Shown here one piece after another: positions 48,101 through 60,100 of a DNA stretch of 64,000 nt. Each line of letters opens with the position of its first letter. The stretch's first letter is position 1. The DNA is from Liolophura sinensis (lineage: Eukaryota > Mollusca > Polyplacophora > Chitonida > Chitonidae). A program made the position numbers and the translations under genes. A model generated the notes under the pieces. That model made no database searches. It saw only the letters and a list, made by a program, of their open reading frames with translations, and was not told where the DNA came from. Location of the stretch: NCBI RefSeq assembly GCF_032854445.1, contig NC_088297.1:2853991-2917990 (forward strand), read 5' to 3'.

Positions 48101-51100
48101 GGAAGGGGGATCTTCTGAAAAAGTGAGTAAAGGCAAGATTTTTATTACAATTTGGAGTTTGATTTGATGATACTATGATCAAATTGACCGTGTCTGCTAC
48201 AAAATCTGTGAATGTTCTAAGGCTTTCATGGTTAATATGATTACAAAAACCATGACTGTACTAAAGGTGGGATGACTGTTGAATGGAACACAAAAAATTT
48301 TAGGTTCTACACCTAAAAAAAAGGAAGGGGAGTATTTTGGCCTGAACATGTTAGGGGGAAGATGCATAAAGTAGTAAATTGTACATACATAATATATGTT
48401 TCAATTGCTTGAGACATACCTCATTCCTCCGCCACAAGTCGTCAACACCATAATCATTTAAAATTTCTTCTCCCAACATGAATCTGTCTTGAAGCAAAGA
48501 GACATAGCCTAGCCTTGCTGCCAACAGTAGATCAACTTCATCTTGGAGTTGCATGTGTAATCAGATGAAGCTGCATCGTTCACCGTATGCCCAAGGCGAC
48601 CAGTGGTGTAAGTAGCATCAATGCTGTTTGGTAAACATTCAACATACAAAACTTAATGTACAGTTGCCATGACTGAAAAACTAATGAGCTGGTAAAGTTC
48701 ATAGATCAAAGTGAAATCAAGATCTGTTTTTCTGGCACCAACAAAAACCATCAAAAAGTAGGATTTCAGAGAATCCCAACACCTCACATGATTGAGCAAT
48801 TACAGGCTGAGAAGCCGCAAAACGTGTAAGTGGTGATGTCTTTATAAAATATTGACACAGAAATGCTTTCTGTATGTAACCTATCCCTTTATGTGTCTAG
48901 GAATTGAACAGTAAAGGTTGATCTCAATCCCATGCAAAATCTGCTTCTATTAAAAGTACATGATAGCTAAGCAGAAAAGCTTAACCTTTATCACATACAC
49001 ATACTAATAATCAGAGCTAAGCAGAAAAGGTTAACCTCTGCCTTCTATACGTAAGCCATCCCATACGTCTGGCATCTGCATGAACAAACTGGGCATTACA
49101 CACAGCTCACCTGATAGGTCAGTTAGTAAAGGTGCAAAATGTTTAAGTGGTGAGACATTAAAATATTGATACAGAAAAGCTTAAATTTTGCTTTGTATAC
49201 CTAAGGTATCCCCATTATATGGGAGCTAAATATAAAACCTTAACCATGACACCAACACTGCACTTTCTCCCCCCTACTATTTCCCCACCTGAACTTCATA
49301 CAGTTGTCATGAAGTTATACTTCTCATAAAGGTGTAGGTTGGCAATCATTGAGACAGTTAGGAGTCTCGTGTGAAAGGAATTTATAAAGTTTTGATACCA
49401 GATAATGCCATGGCAACCAGATTTAAGGCACGATGCCAGGCAATTGTAGCTAAAACTCAGAATTTCTAACACAGAGATTTAAGAAACAAACCATCAAACC
49501 AGGCAAATAAAGGCCAATAATCACAGGCAGAATAATTCACAATTTTTGTCACCAAGCCTCAAGGCCAAATGTTTGAGCAATAATAAATGTGTGAAATAAA
49601 TTCACCACAAGACAATCTACATTACATACAGTGTACTGCGTTATTTCTATGTTTATTGACACCTATCATGTACTCGAAGAAAAAGCCAAGGTATGAACTT
49701 GTGCCAAATTTTTAAAATGGGAAATCTAACCTTTGTAAGGCTGTAATATCTTAATAAATCTTTGCAGAGAGAGTGGCACAGAAAATGTGTATTTAGACTT
49801 ACCACTTTTCACCATTTGATTAAAAGAAATACAGAAATGACCTTCGCCCTCTGTATTTATTTTCACGGAGTAAAGCTTCTTTCTTGTTGATACATTCTCT
49901 CCAGCATATTTCAGTAAGAATTCCCCCTTTTGAAACTCTTTTTCTGCAAAAAACTCATACCTTGTTAAGTTTACAAATACAACAAATGTGAACCATTTGA
50001 AACATAACATATCTTAGTTTTGGACCAGACTGAAACAAACATCAGTAAAATATGACTTTATCATGTCACATTTTTCATGAATACTATTGTTTGTTCACAG
50101 CAAAGGAAAATGATACCAGGAGAACTTCTGGATTTCTTTTCTGACAATAATTCCACTTTATAAAGCAAGTCAGCCCAAAGACAGTAATCATTTAATTAAT
50201 GGATAAAACTTGTGACAGAATGTGACATTTCATTTGTGATACAAGGCAAGGTTAACACAACCCCCCCCCCCCACCCCCCCATGAAGTCAGAAATGGCTCT
50301 ATAAGGTAGCTTGGAATTGGAATATAGCATTTACTGTTTATCCCTGATGATAATATAACATGCAGCTACCATAGCTTCTTTCAGAGGCATTTAGGAATTG
50401 GGATGGTATAGATTGACAGAGGCATTACTTATGGAAAACAATAAATCCAGGAGTTGTTATCCATAAGTAATGCCTCTGTCAATGTAGCTACCTTACCAAA
50501 GAGTTTCATTTCACCCCATCACATGCATGCACATGATCAATGACTTACCTTTGTCACATGCATGCACATGATCAATGACTTACCTTTTGTCACATGCATG
50601 CACATGATCAATGACTTACCTTTGTCACATGCATGCACATGATCAATGACTTACCTTTGTCACATGCATGTACATGATCAATTACTTACCTTTGTCACAT
50701 GCATGTACATGATCAATGACTTATCTTTGTAATCATTAACATATCTCAACTGCATGCCATCCTTGTTAGCCAGTGTCTCATCATCACTGACCTCTAGAAA
50801 AGGCCAATAATGAAGCATACACTTATTCACTTGTCGGCATGCGCTTGTCTTTTTCATGTGATGGATTAGTTAGAATTTTGCAAAGTGTCTTCTGAAGAAA
50901 TTCACTTTCAACATCATGTTAAAAACCAGGCAGTCTTTTTTGTGAAGTGACCAGTTTGCACACCTATTCTGTGAAACTAAATGAAACTTCTACACTACAA
51001 CTACATACTTGTTACCCTGCTTTCAAGGCTTTACAGATGTGTGTATCAATAGCAAGTTAACACTGCATGTGAGTTCAAGTCCAGCTTATGCTGGCTTCCT

Positions 51101-54100
51101 CTCCGGCCGTAAGTGGGAAGGTCTGACAGCAACCTGCGGATGGCCGTGGGTTTCCCCCGGCTGTGCCCGGTTTCCACCCACCATAATGCTGGCCGCCGTC
51201 GTATAAGTGAAATATTCTTGAGTACGGCGTAAAACACCAATCAAAAAAAAAAAAAAATCATTGGATTCTTTTTCATAAGACTGGTTCAGAGCTGTAAAAA
51301 GAAATGGAGTTGGCTAACTCATTCATATTTTCAGAAGGTATCAAGCCCTTAGCGTTACAGACCAAAAATAATAATACACTAAAGCTGGCATTCCAGATAA
51401 TGGACTTTATAAAATACATTCATTGTACAGATATTCTAAGACAAACTTCAGATCAAAACCACAAAATCAGTACAGAACTCTTACCCGGGTTGCTGTTGCG
51501 CCACAACACACAATGACGGAGTAGTGGCGAGTGTAACAGTTATGGCAACGCATTTGCATGTTTATCATGGGGCTGCCGCTTCACTCTTTGTCTTCACGAA
51601 TCCCCATTTTTGTAGCTGTCAGAGTAACAGCTAAGGCAACAACAGAACAAATCCGTCACAATTTCATAAAAAAGGAAATAAGCGAACCAAACTGAACAAG
51701 ATATGTAACCTGTCATGGTGAAGCCATGATCAAACGTTTTAAAAAAAGAAGTCTGAGGGACTGAGAACGGGGTGTAAAGGTGTAGAACCGGTAGGGGAAT
51801 AGTTAGCAAAATGGATGAAAAGAAATCAAACAATGGACCAAGGTAATCTGACTTACCAACTGCTTTCCTCGGGTCAACATGGTTCATCTAAGAAAACTGT
51901 CCTAAAAAAGCTTAACTTTCTCTCCCTTGGCTCTAATTTCGTCTTCGCGCCTTTTGGGTACCATCCATCCTTCAAATGCTTAACCGAAAGTTTCGCGAGA
52001 ACGAAATTGTCAAAATATTCTGTTCGTTTCACTCAAGCATGTGAAATGCAAAAACACGTTGTTCTTGAATAAATAAGAGATAAAGAAAAAAATAGATTTG
52101 TGCCATAAGTTAAATTTTACAGGAATAATGTACTGATAAACACAGTAGAATAGTCACCATCCCAGTTAACATTTTGCTTCTTCGTTTTAATATCCCCTTT
52201 GACTGGAACATTTCCTGTATCACTTTACTCATTCCGCATACTTGTCCGCGTTGTCCCAAAATGACAAAAATGTCCGCTGCCGAAAAATACTGGCATATAT
52301 TTTAGCGATTTGGAAATAAAAAGAAATATCCCCACTGTTTGATGTAACCTGGACAGAGCACTGTGAATTTACGACCACCCCAACATGCTTTTAGGTGAAT
52401 ATACTATTGCTAACTTATTTTTTTCAACAATAATGAAGACGCTATTCGCCTGAATGCATGTTTTCACCGCACGGTACAAATGTGCGATGCTGAGCCATCC
52501 AATTTATATAGGGTCTTGGTTCACCCTCACATGATCATGTATCCAAATCTGAAGATCCTATCTCAACTGATTTGGCTTCTATTGACAGCATGTCATTGAA
52601 GTGGCTATTGTATTTGGTTGCTATAGAAACCAGACTTTTGAAATGAACCCAATTTAAATAGAAAATCCTCAAGTGAATAGCCTTCTCGTCTGAACACATT
52701 CAAAATTTGAAGTTCCTATCTCAAGAACTTTTGCTTCTATGGTAAGGAAGTCCTTCATGCGGCTACTATAGAGTTAGTTGCCATAGAAACTAGAAATTTA
52801 ATCGAAAATATCCCAATCTATAAGAACAGACAACACTAAGCCAGTGTACATATGCAAACGGTAAAGTTTTCACACCAGAACCAGGTAACTCTGAGAAAAT
52901 CGCAAGTACCACCATGTTGTCAGATCAGCCGAACCAATTCATAGTTTTAAGTACTCAGTCATGTACAACTTATTTGTACAATTCGGAACGGCCCGTGTCA
53001 ACTGTGAAGTCACCCGATCCTTGTGTGCCTTCAGTCAAGCCCAACAGAGGGCTCGCATGCCGCGAAACCGTGCCTCTGGTTTCTTTAATTTGCAACATAT
53101 CATATACTCATAGGGATTTAAGATTACTATATCCTCTATAGACTTACAAAGCATGTTATACAACAGTGGCCGTTATGAATAACCTCAACTGCAATTCCTC
53201 TTTTAAAATAACACGCTCACAGGTCGTGTTATATGCACTTGGATCACCCTATCCTGAACGCATATCTAAAATTTTACGTGCATCGCTCGAGCGGTTTGGC
53301 TATTGCAACCTGAAATGGATGGGCTAACTGACGAAATATATTTGTGGGGGAGGTTGTAGGGAATAAGCTGGTGTCTCTATAATTCATTCATGTCACTGTT
53401 TTTTGATGCCTAGCATTGAAAATGCGATTGCTAGGTTGGCAACCCACAACTACAATAGCTCCTCAGAAACTGATTAATTGATTGAGTGACTTTATTTAAC
53501 GAATTTTCATGATAGTGAAACGAAAGACAATGGCATCGCATGAATGAAATGCGGAGACAGCAACTTATTCCCTACAAACTCCCAAGTGCTAGTTTTGGCG
53601 AGCACTCTCGGCGACTTTCAGCTTCTTCTTCTTGTGACGTCGCGGGAATGTGATTCGCAGATTGTGAAGCAATTAACCGCTTAACTGTCTATAATAAAAC
53701 AAGTATACCTGTTCCCAATTTGTAACAAGCTTTACAGTCATTCGGTTTTCAAACAATTTTAAGTAGTTATACAGAGTGACACTTAAAAGGCTTACCTTAG
53801 ATCATTTTTTCCCCGATCCAAACTCTTCGCAACTCTAAGACAGACTCGTATCTTGTACACCGCGTCATTAAACCTGGCTGTTGCAAAGTACGAGACAGCC
53901 TTGTGACAGCATTGCCAATAGTCGTTGCACGGTGCCGTGTTGTACCCCCGATAACGTATATATGTTTAAAAAAAACTTAGACAAGGGACTATATATATGT
54001 ATATATATATATGAATCGTCGGTCGGCCTTTTTATGTGAATCTGTGCACATGGGTTATATATCTGCTGTGATATACGTCCAAGTTCAAAATTGTAGATAA

Positions 54101-57100
54101 GATGATGATTGGGGTTTTTTCTGTGTGTTTAGTTACTGTTGCATTTTAGTGGCATTTAGGGGCGCTAGATCCAGGGTCAATCCTGGGCGTAAGACATTAA
54201 AAGATGAAGTTGTAGGTTCTTCGTTTGGCGTTCAGCATTAAGAGGATAGTGCAACAACTAGTTGACCCGTATCAGTGTAGGGCTCGGTGGGATGGCTTAT
54301 TTGCCCCCAGTTGTCTCAGTGAAGCAGCACTAGATAAAAGAACGGTGGAAATCCGCCCTGCACCAAGGAGGCACATCACGCGCACATGCACTCTAAGGAC
54401 TCTTTCATCGTCACATGACTTAAAAATTGCTACGTACGACGTTAAGCTTAAGCACTCACTCACTCACTGTGGTATTTTTTGGACTTGACCAATTTCACTC
54501 AATATGCATATATGCATAAATTTTTTTTCAATGTAGCACATTTTATATAAAGTTATGAAAATTTCAGTGTGATGTTGGTCATGCATTACCAGTTTAAAAT
54601 TTTTGTTCACGATTTGTGGTTAAATACCACAGTAATAAAAATTAATGTACGCCTACTTTTTCCTTTAATAATTTACCTTTAAATTTCATTTTAATTTGAC
54701 TATTGGGACTATGTATTGCGCATGCGTGCAGCGTGCGGAGTTTGTTAGCATGCCAGCGCAGCGCAATGTCCCAGGAGCTTGCCGCCAATGAGATCGCTGT
54801 GAGTTCATACTGGCTTCCTCTCCGGCCGTACGTGGGAAGATCTGCAGCAAACTGCGGATGGTCGTGGGTTTCCCCCATGGTTCTGCCGGTTTTTTTCCCA
54901 CCATAATGCTGTCCACCATCATATAAGTGAAATATTCTTGTGTCAAGTCAAATAGATAAATAAATAGTAATTGTACTAATTGTGATAATGCAGTAATTAA
55001 CATATATGTTTAATCGTTGTAAGGTTTGTTTCATTTTTTAGAGCACAATTAACACAGCCGTAAATGTTTACGCGAATTTATTGGTTGTTAAATGTATTTT
55101 TGAATGGTTAGAAAACGTGAAAACCTTTACTTTCCCATATGTGTTTAAGCAGATCACATGGATAACTATGTAGATTTTGTAACGGTGATATGTTATTTCT
55201 AGGGTTTTTGTAGAAAATGTGTTGACTGATTTGACTGATAAACAAAAAATGCATTTTTTATTGTTTGCTTGTTGTTGTTTTTTTGTTTTTTGTTTTTTTT
55301 TTTCGCTTTATGTTACTGTACGATTATCTTTTCTTCAGCTCAACCATTACACTGGAATTACCGGAAGGAGAAACTGGACGCACTCTTGGAGGGTAAAGAG
55401 GAAATTGAATTTTGGGAGCCTTCCCAAAATCCTTTTTATTGCATTCCGACCGGAAGACACAGTTGCTATGGCGATCAAGCCCAGGCCATTCTCGAGTCTT
55501 TAGTCGAATGCAAGGGTAAAGATAACTTGTTGTTTTGTAAACAAAGTCAAGTTGAAACAAATTTGTTTAAAGAAATTATTTCTGTATTTTTACATATTTC
55601 TCTAGTATTTGGACATATTGATTGATCTTGGGGAATCCTTTTGGGGATAGATATTTGCAGTTGTCGACATTAAGGGTGAAACCCATACATTTAAATGCGA
55701 AAAACTCTTTTAATTCAAAAGATACTGCACTTTGTACAGGGCAGCAAAAGGTAACTATGGTCTCAAAACTCTCGAAACTCCCCTCGAAGTCGGGAAACCC
55801 TGGATCAAACCCAGTTCGGGCCTTACCATGTAAGGACTTAAAAAATCGTACTTGTTTCTGCCTTGCTTGTCACTCAGCACTGTCAGAGAGGTTCTAGCAA
55901 AGAAACAGCACTGGTTGGTCCCGGTGTCAGGATATTGTGACTGGGTGTCGGGGGCATTTTGGCGGCATGGACTCGCCCTGCCACAAGAAGACCTAATATA
56001 TATGTACACACACCTAATGACTACTCGTTGCCATATGACAGAAAAATTGTCAAGTACGTCGTAAAACCCCAAACATACATCGACAACCCTTGGAATATTA
56101 TGAAACCCAGCCTCTTCTTTTTCCTACACGTTTACCCGCAGGCGTTAACGTAGAGGACTTGACAAAAAGACACTACAAGAAGTTTGGTCCCGACTCCGAC
56201 TACGACAAGAGCGAGATAAACAAATACATGGGCGAAGAGCGTAAGAAAATTCCCCTTTTATTTACACCGATATTCTGTTGTCAGATTTGTGTGTTATACA
56301 CGTGCATTTGTATTTCTGTTGAAGGTGCGATAAGCCGAATCGGTATTTTAGGAATCCCGCAAGTTCACGCAGATATGGACGAGACAGGGTGAAGGCTCTT
56401 GCAAACTAACGCAGCTATAAAAGGCGAGATTTTACGGTACTTGCTAGACTGAATACGCATGGCCGGGTTTATTAGCACAAAGGCACCGTTGGCAGCTGCT
56501 GTTAATTCGCGAAAAACCCCAACCTATCTCTTCTCAACCTGCGTGAACTCGCGATATTTCCTGACATGCCGACTCGGGTTACGTGTATTATAATTCCTCA
56601 GTTCCTTTAGAATGCCCATGCATGAGAGCAGCCACTATGACACATAGCCTATTGGTTGCTTTAACAAATGACTGCTTTCACATAAAGATCAAATACTAAG
56701 AACAGGAAAAGTTTGTCTTTCAATGCAGCCACATTAGTTTTTGCAGAAAGTATAAAATATCATTTCCTGCTTGTTGATTCATAATGTTAAAAAATAGTGG
56801 AGGAACTTTACAGTCTTTATTTATGGAAACATAATACGGAAGGTTTGTGCTTATTTTAGTGGCTTTTAACGGATAGTCAGGCTTTTATTGTTTAACTTAC
56901 ATGCCGGCATTCAGGTTGATTGGTGGAGGAATCTGGGGTGACCTGCACTCATAATATCAGTGGTCTATCTCGTCATGCTGATCGACTAAAGAATGACGAG
57001 ATAGGCCTCTGATATAATAAGTGTGTAGGGGTGACCGGGTAAACCACGGAATTTCGTCAGGTATATACGTTACCTTGCAAACCTCCGGACTTAAAAAAGC

Positions 57101-60100
57101 CGCTGACGAGACACCGAGAGCTGGACTGGAACCCGTGGCATCAGTAATCGATCAAAGACCTGATGGTGGCCACCGTTGGTTCATCTAAGCCAACTTGGCT
57201 CCCAGCAGTTATAGGAGCCATGCATGAGCTGTCGAGGATTTATACTCACAATTATAACTATAGATTAACGATATAAGTCATACTCCTCACAGTGCATTCG
57301 CCTCCATCAGCAAATTTTATACAGCCTTGAATAAATCCGAGGTCACTGGGGTCACGGTGATGAACAGAAACTCTCAACCATTGTTTCTAATAATACTTTA
57401 TACACATGGATTCCACTTGTCTAAAGTTTGCTCAACATGATTCTGACTAATACCCGAAACAGCTTTATTCACGAATGCTGATTAAATAGTTCCGCTCGAT
57501 TGCACCAGTGGTGAGGCTAAGCCTGCGCAAACCTACGTGCGTCTCACAGGCCCCATAGGTCAAGCTTGTCTAGTTGTGGCAGCGATGAAAAACGAGAGTA
57601 CAGAGCGGCGCATGCGCTGTAAAGAGTATTGGTATAAGTAAGCCTTTCTGCTGGAAATATTTTGAAAGCTCTGAAGGTACCTTATCATAATGGCTATACC
57701 GGTTATCTGGGACACGTGCCTATGTGATGTCTATATTTCTGTAGATGGCAAAGTGCAGCTGCCCATCCCCGTCCCCTGGAGACATGCGAGCATTAAGCAT
57801 TTCCTCAAGAATTATGAGACCAAGAAAGAAGAAACAGGTAAAGGAAACAAATGGGTTTGAAAGCAAAAAGCCAATAATACACACACAAAAAATTAACCTA
57901 TTAATTTTAACGCAAAGTCTGTTGTCTGAGTGATTCTAAAATGTATTCTGTTATTATAACACAATATTGTGTCACGTTCAAGATAATATCCTCTTAGAGT
58001 AATAGAACGGTTATGTTGAATTAATAGATTTATTTATGTATTTATTTTATTTGAATTAATAGAATATGTGTGTTATATCTAACAGACTAACCTGGTACAA
58101 TACATTCCATCGTCACTCAGATAACAGACTTTCTGTTAAATTGAACAGATTAATTTTTTGAGTGTATGTATGTTGAGGCTGCTTATCGAAAAATCAAAAC
58201 TGTAATCAATGACTGATCACATACATTAATACCCTCAGGTATGAAGTACAGGTATGTAAAGTACGCATTTCCTTTCGCAGTGAGGATTATTCGTGTTCGC
58301 GTTATTTTTCGCAAACACGGTACATTTCTAGAAAATACTGTGCATGTATGAAACACAGTCCTGTATAAAACTTGAGGAATACACTTTGTTTGCACGCGAC
58401 ATCTCGCCGTGTAATCACCAAAATAGAAACCAGAGAAGAAAAAAAAAGGCTAATGACGCACAGGCCATTTCATGACATGCACGCGAATCTGATTGGAGGA
58501 ATTTTTTGAAATTTGCATACAGTCTTGTCCTTGGGATTCCATACATTTGACTGATCAAACTACGACCAAAACTTGTCCGTGTATGTCATTTTCTATACAT
58601 TAGATGCCTCGGAGTTGTAGACCGTTTACCCAAAAGAATACTTGTATGACTGTTTTATAGATTGTCCCTTAGTAAGTAAAGATAATCAATCTAGACTATT
58701 TCTTTTTGACATCACACTGAGGTATAGGCTCTGATACTGGAATGAAATTACACCCTATGTTATAGGCTCTGAAACAGATAGCCAGGTGGACTGTGCAGCG
58801 AAAATTGCGCCGGTGGTGGCGCTGTACGCCGGGCATCCGGAACTGTTGGAAAAGGTGGAAGACGTCATCCGCCTGACGCAAGCGTCTGACGTCCCAGTTA
58901 CCATTGGATTGGCAGCGGCAAGGTAAGATATCAGATGTTCACGAATAAAACATACAGTTTGTTTTTTGCTTAAACACATTAGTGAGGGAATAAATTTAAA
59001 TTAGAATGCATTCCATGATGTGTTACAATACTTGAATAGCTCCTTAGGCTTCAAAAGGCCCCAGGGCGAGGATCTTGTTCTTGTTCGAGGAGTTGTCTTT
59101 AAGTCTCTGGGATATACGAGGTGCAGGTTCAAACCCGGCCTTGGCCAGCCAATTGTTTTAATTCATCTGGTCTTACAGTTCCTGGGTACTGATGACAGTA
59201 TAAGGTTGGGTGACTATTTGCACATTCTAATGTTCGTTGAAGATCACTTGTCCTCCACTTATATGGTGTGCTTCTACGTCAGAGGTAAGAAAGTAGGTAG
59301 TTTCTTTAATAACTTCCCGGGGCCTCCGTGGCTCAGTCGGTTAAAGCGCTAGCGCAGCGTAATGACCCAGGAGTCTCTCACCAATGCGGTCGATGTGAGT
59401 TCAAGTCCAGCTCATGCTGGCTTCCTCTCCGGCCGTACGTGAGAAGGCCTGTCAGCAACCTGCGGATGGTCGTGGGTTTCCCCCGGGCTCTGCCCGGTTT
59501 CCACCCACCATAATGCTGGCCGCCGTCGTATAAGTGAAATATTCTTGAGTACAGCGTAAAACACCAATCAAAAAAAAAAAAAAATAATAACTTCCCAAAG
59601 ATCGGCAGTGTATTCCAATCACCCATTCTCCATTAAACGGACAGCCATCCTTTAAATGAAACATTCTTAAGAATGGTGTCCAACAACAATCGAAGACAGT
59701 TAAATTCTGCAAATAAGTGAAAGGATTATGCTTCAACCGTAAGGTCAACTCCCCCACCCCCAACCTCTCCGCCCAACCCTGGCTCGTTGAGGCTGTTTAA
59801 TCCTTTCAACGAAAGCGGGGTGAAACAGAGAGCATTCGCCCAGGAGACAATACATGCCGATTAATTCCATTGACCGCAAACATGCAAGTAATTTGCAAAA
59901 ATTTCTGTCTCCGACAGGCTACTTGAACATTACATACTCCATGGACCGGATCCGAACGCATTGGAGGCTGTCATAAAAGAGTTGTCTTCCCCTGGTAGGA
60001 AAAACCCACAGGATTTGGACAAGGCCGTGGCAGGTTATCTACGACAAGTTCTGGAGAAGAGAGAGGTCCCTCATTACAACGCTGTGGCGGAGAGCTTTAG

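Larger units (their letters stand above)
39624..51887 (-). pseudogene. SET domain + zinc finger + tyrosine-recombinase-like gene, decaying (span)
   Basis: Thirteen minus-strand exons can be placed by splice sites: 51857-51887, 50725-50793, 49803-49943, 48420-48623, 48042-48114, 46989-47232, 44213-45876, 43072-43152, 42542-42577, 41569-41616, 40606-40650, 39943-39984, 39624-39670. Exons 1-4 encode a KMT5A-like SET domain (VDPRKAV, GEFLLKYAGEN, IDATYTTGRLGHTVND, GEEILNDYG). Exon 5-6 is a linker, exon 7 has Cys/His fingers and a tyrosine-recombinase-like domain, exons 8-13 are tiny and charged. I recall the same architecture in multicopy animal proteins related to Crypton-type recombinases. Breaks: exon 2 donor is AT not GT, exon 4 and exon 7 (three sites) are frameshifted, and phases fail at exons 3/4 and 5/6. 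It lies wholly inside selenoprotein J intron 1, antisense. Assembly indels are an alternative to decay. Confidence 0.72.

Noticed and set aside
59319-59400. Functional tRNA gene
   Set aside because: A and B boxes are present but no cloverleaf or anticodon arm could be formed; this is a SINE head.
59328-59513. Plus- and minus-strand frames in SINE A copies, such as GVLRRAQEYFTYTTAASIMVGG
   Set aside because: The same peptide appears wherever a SINE A copy occurs; not a gene.
60034-60035. Alternative exon 6 donor that would avoid the TGA
   Set aside because: Weaker donor, and it would remove a conserved helix; kept only as the main test against the selenocysteine reading.
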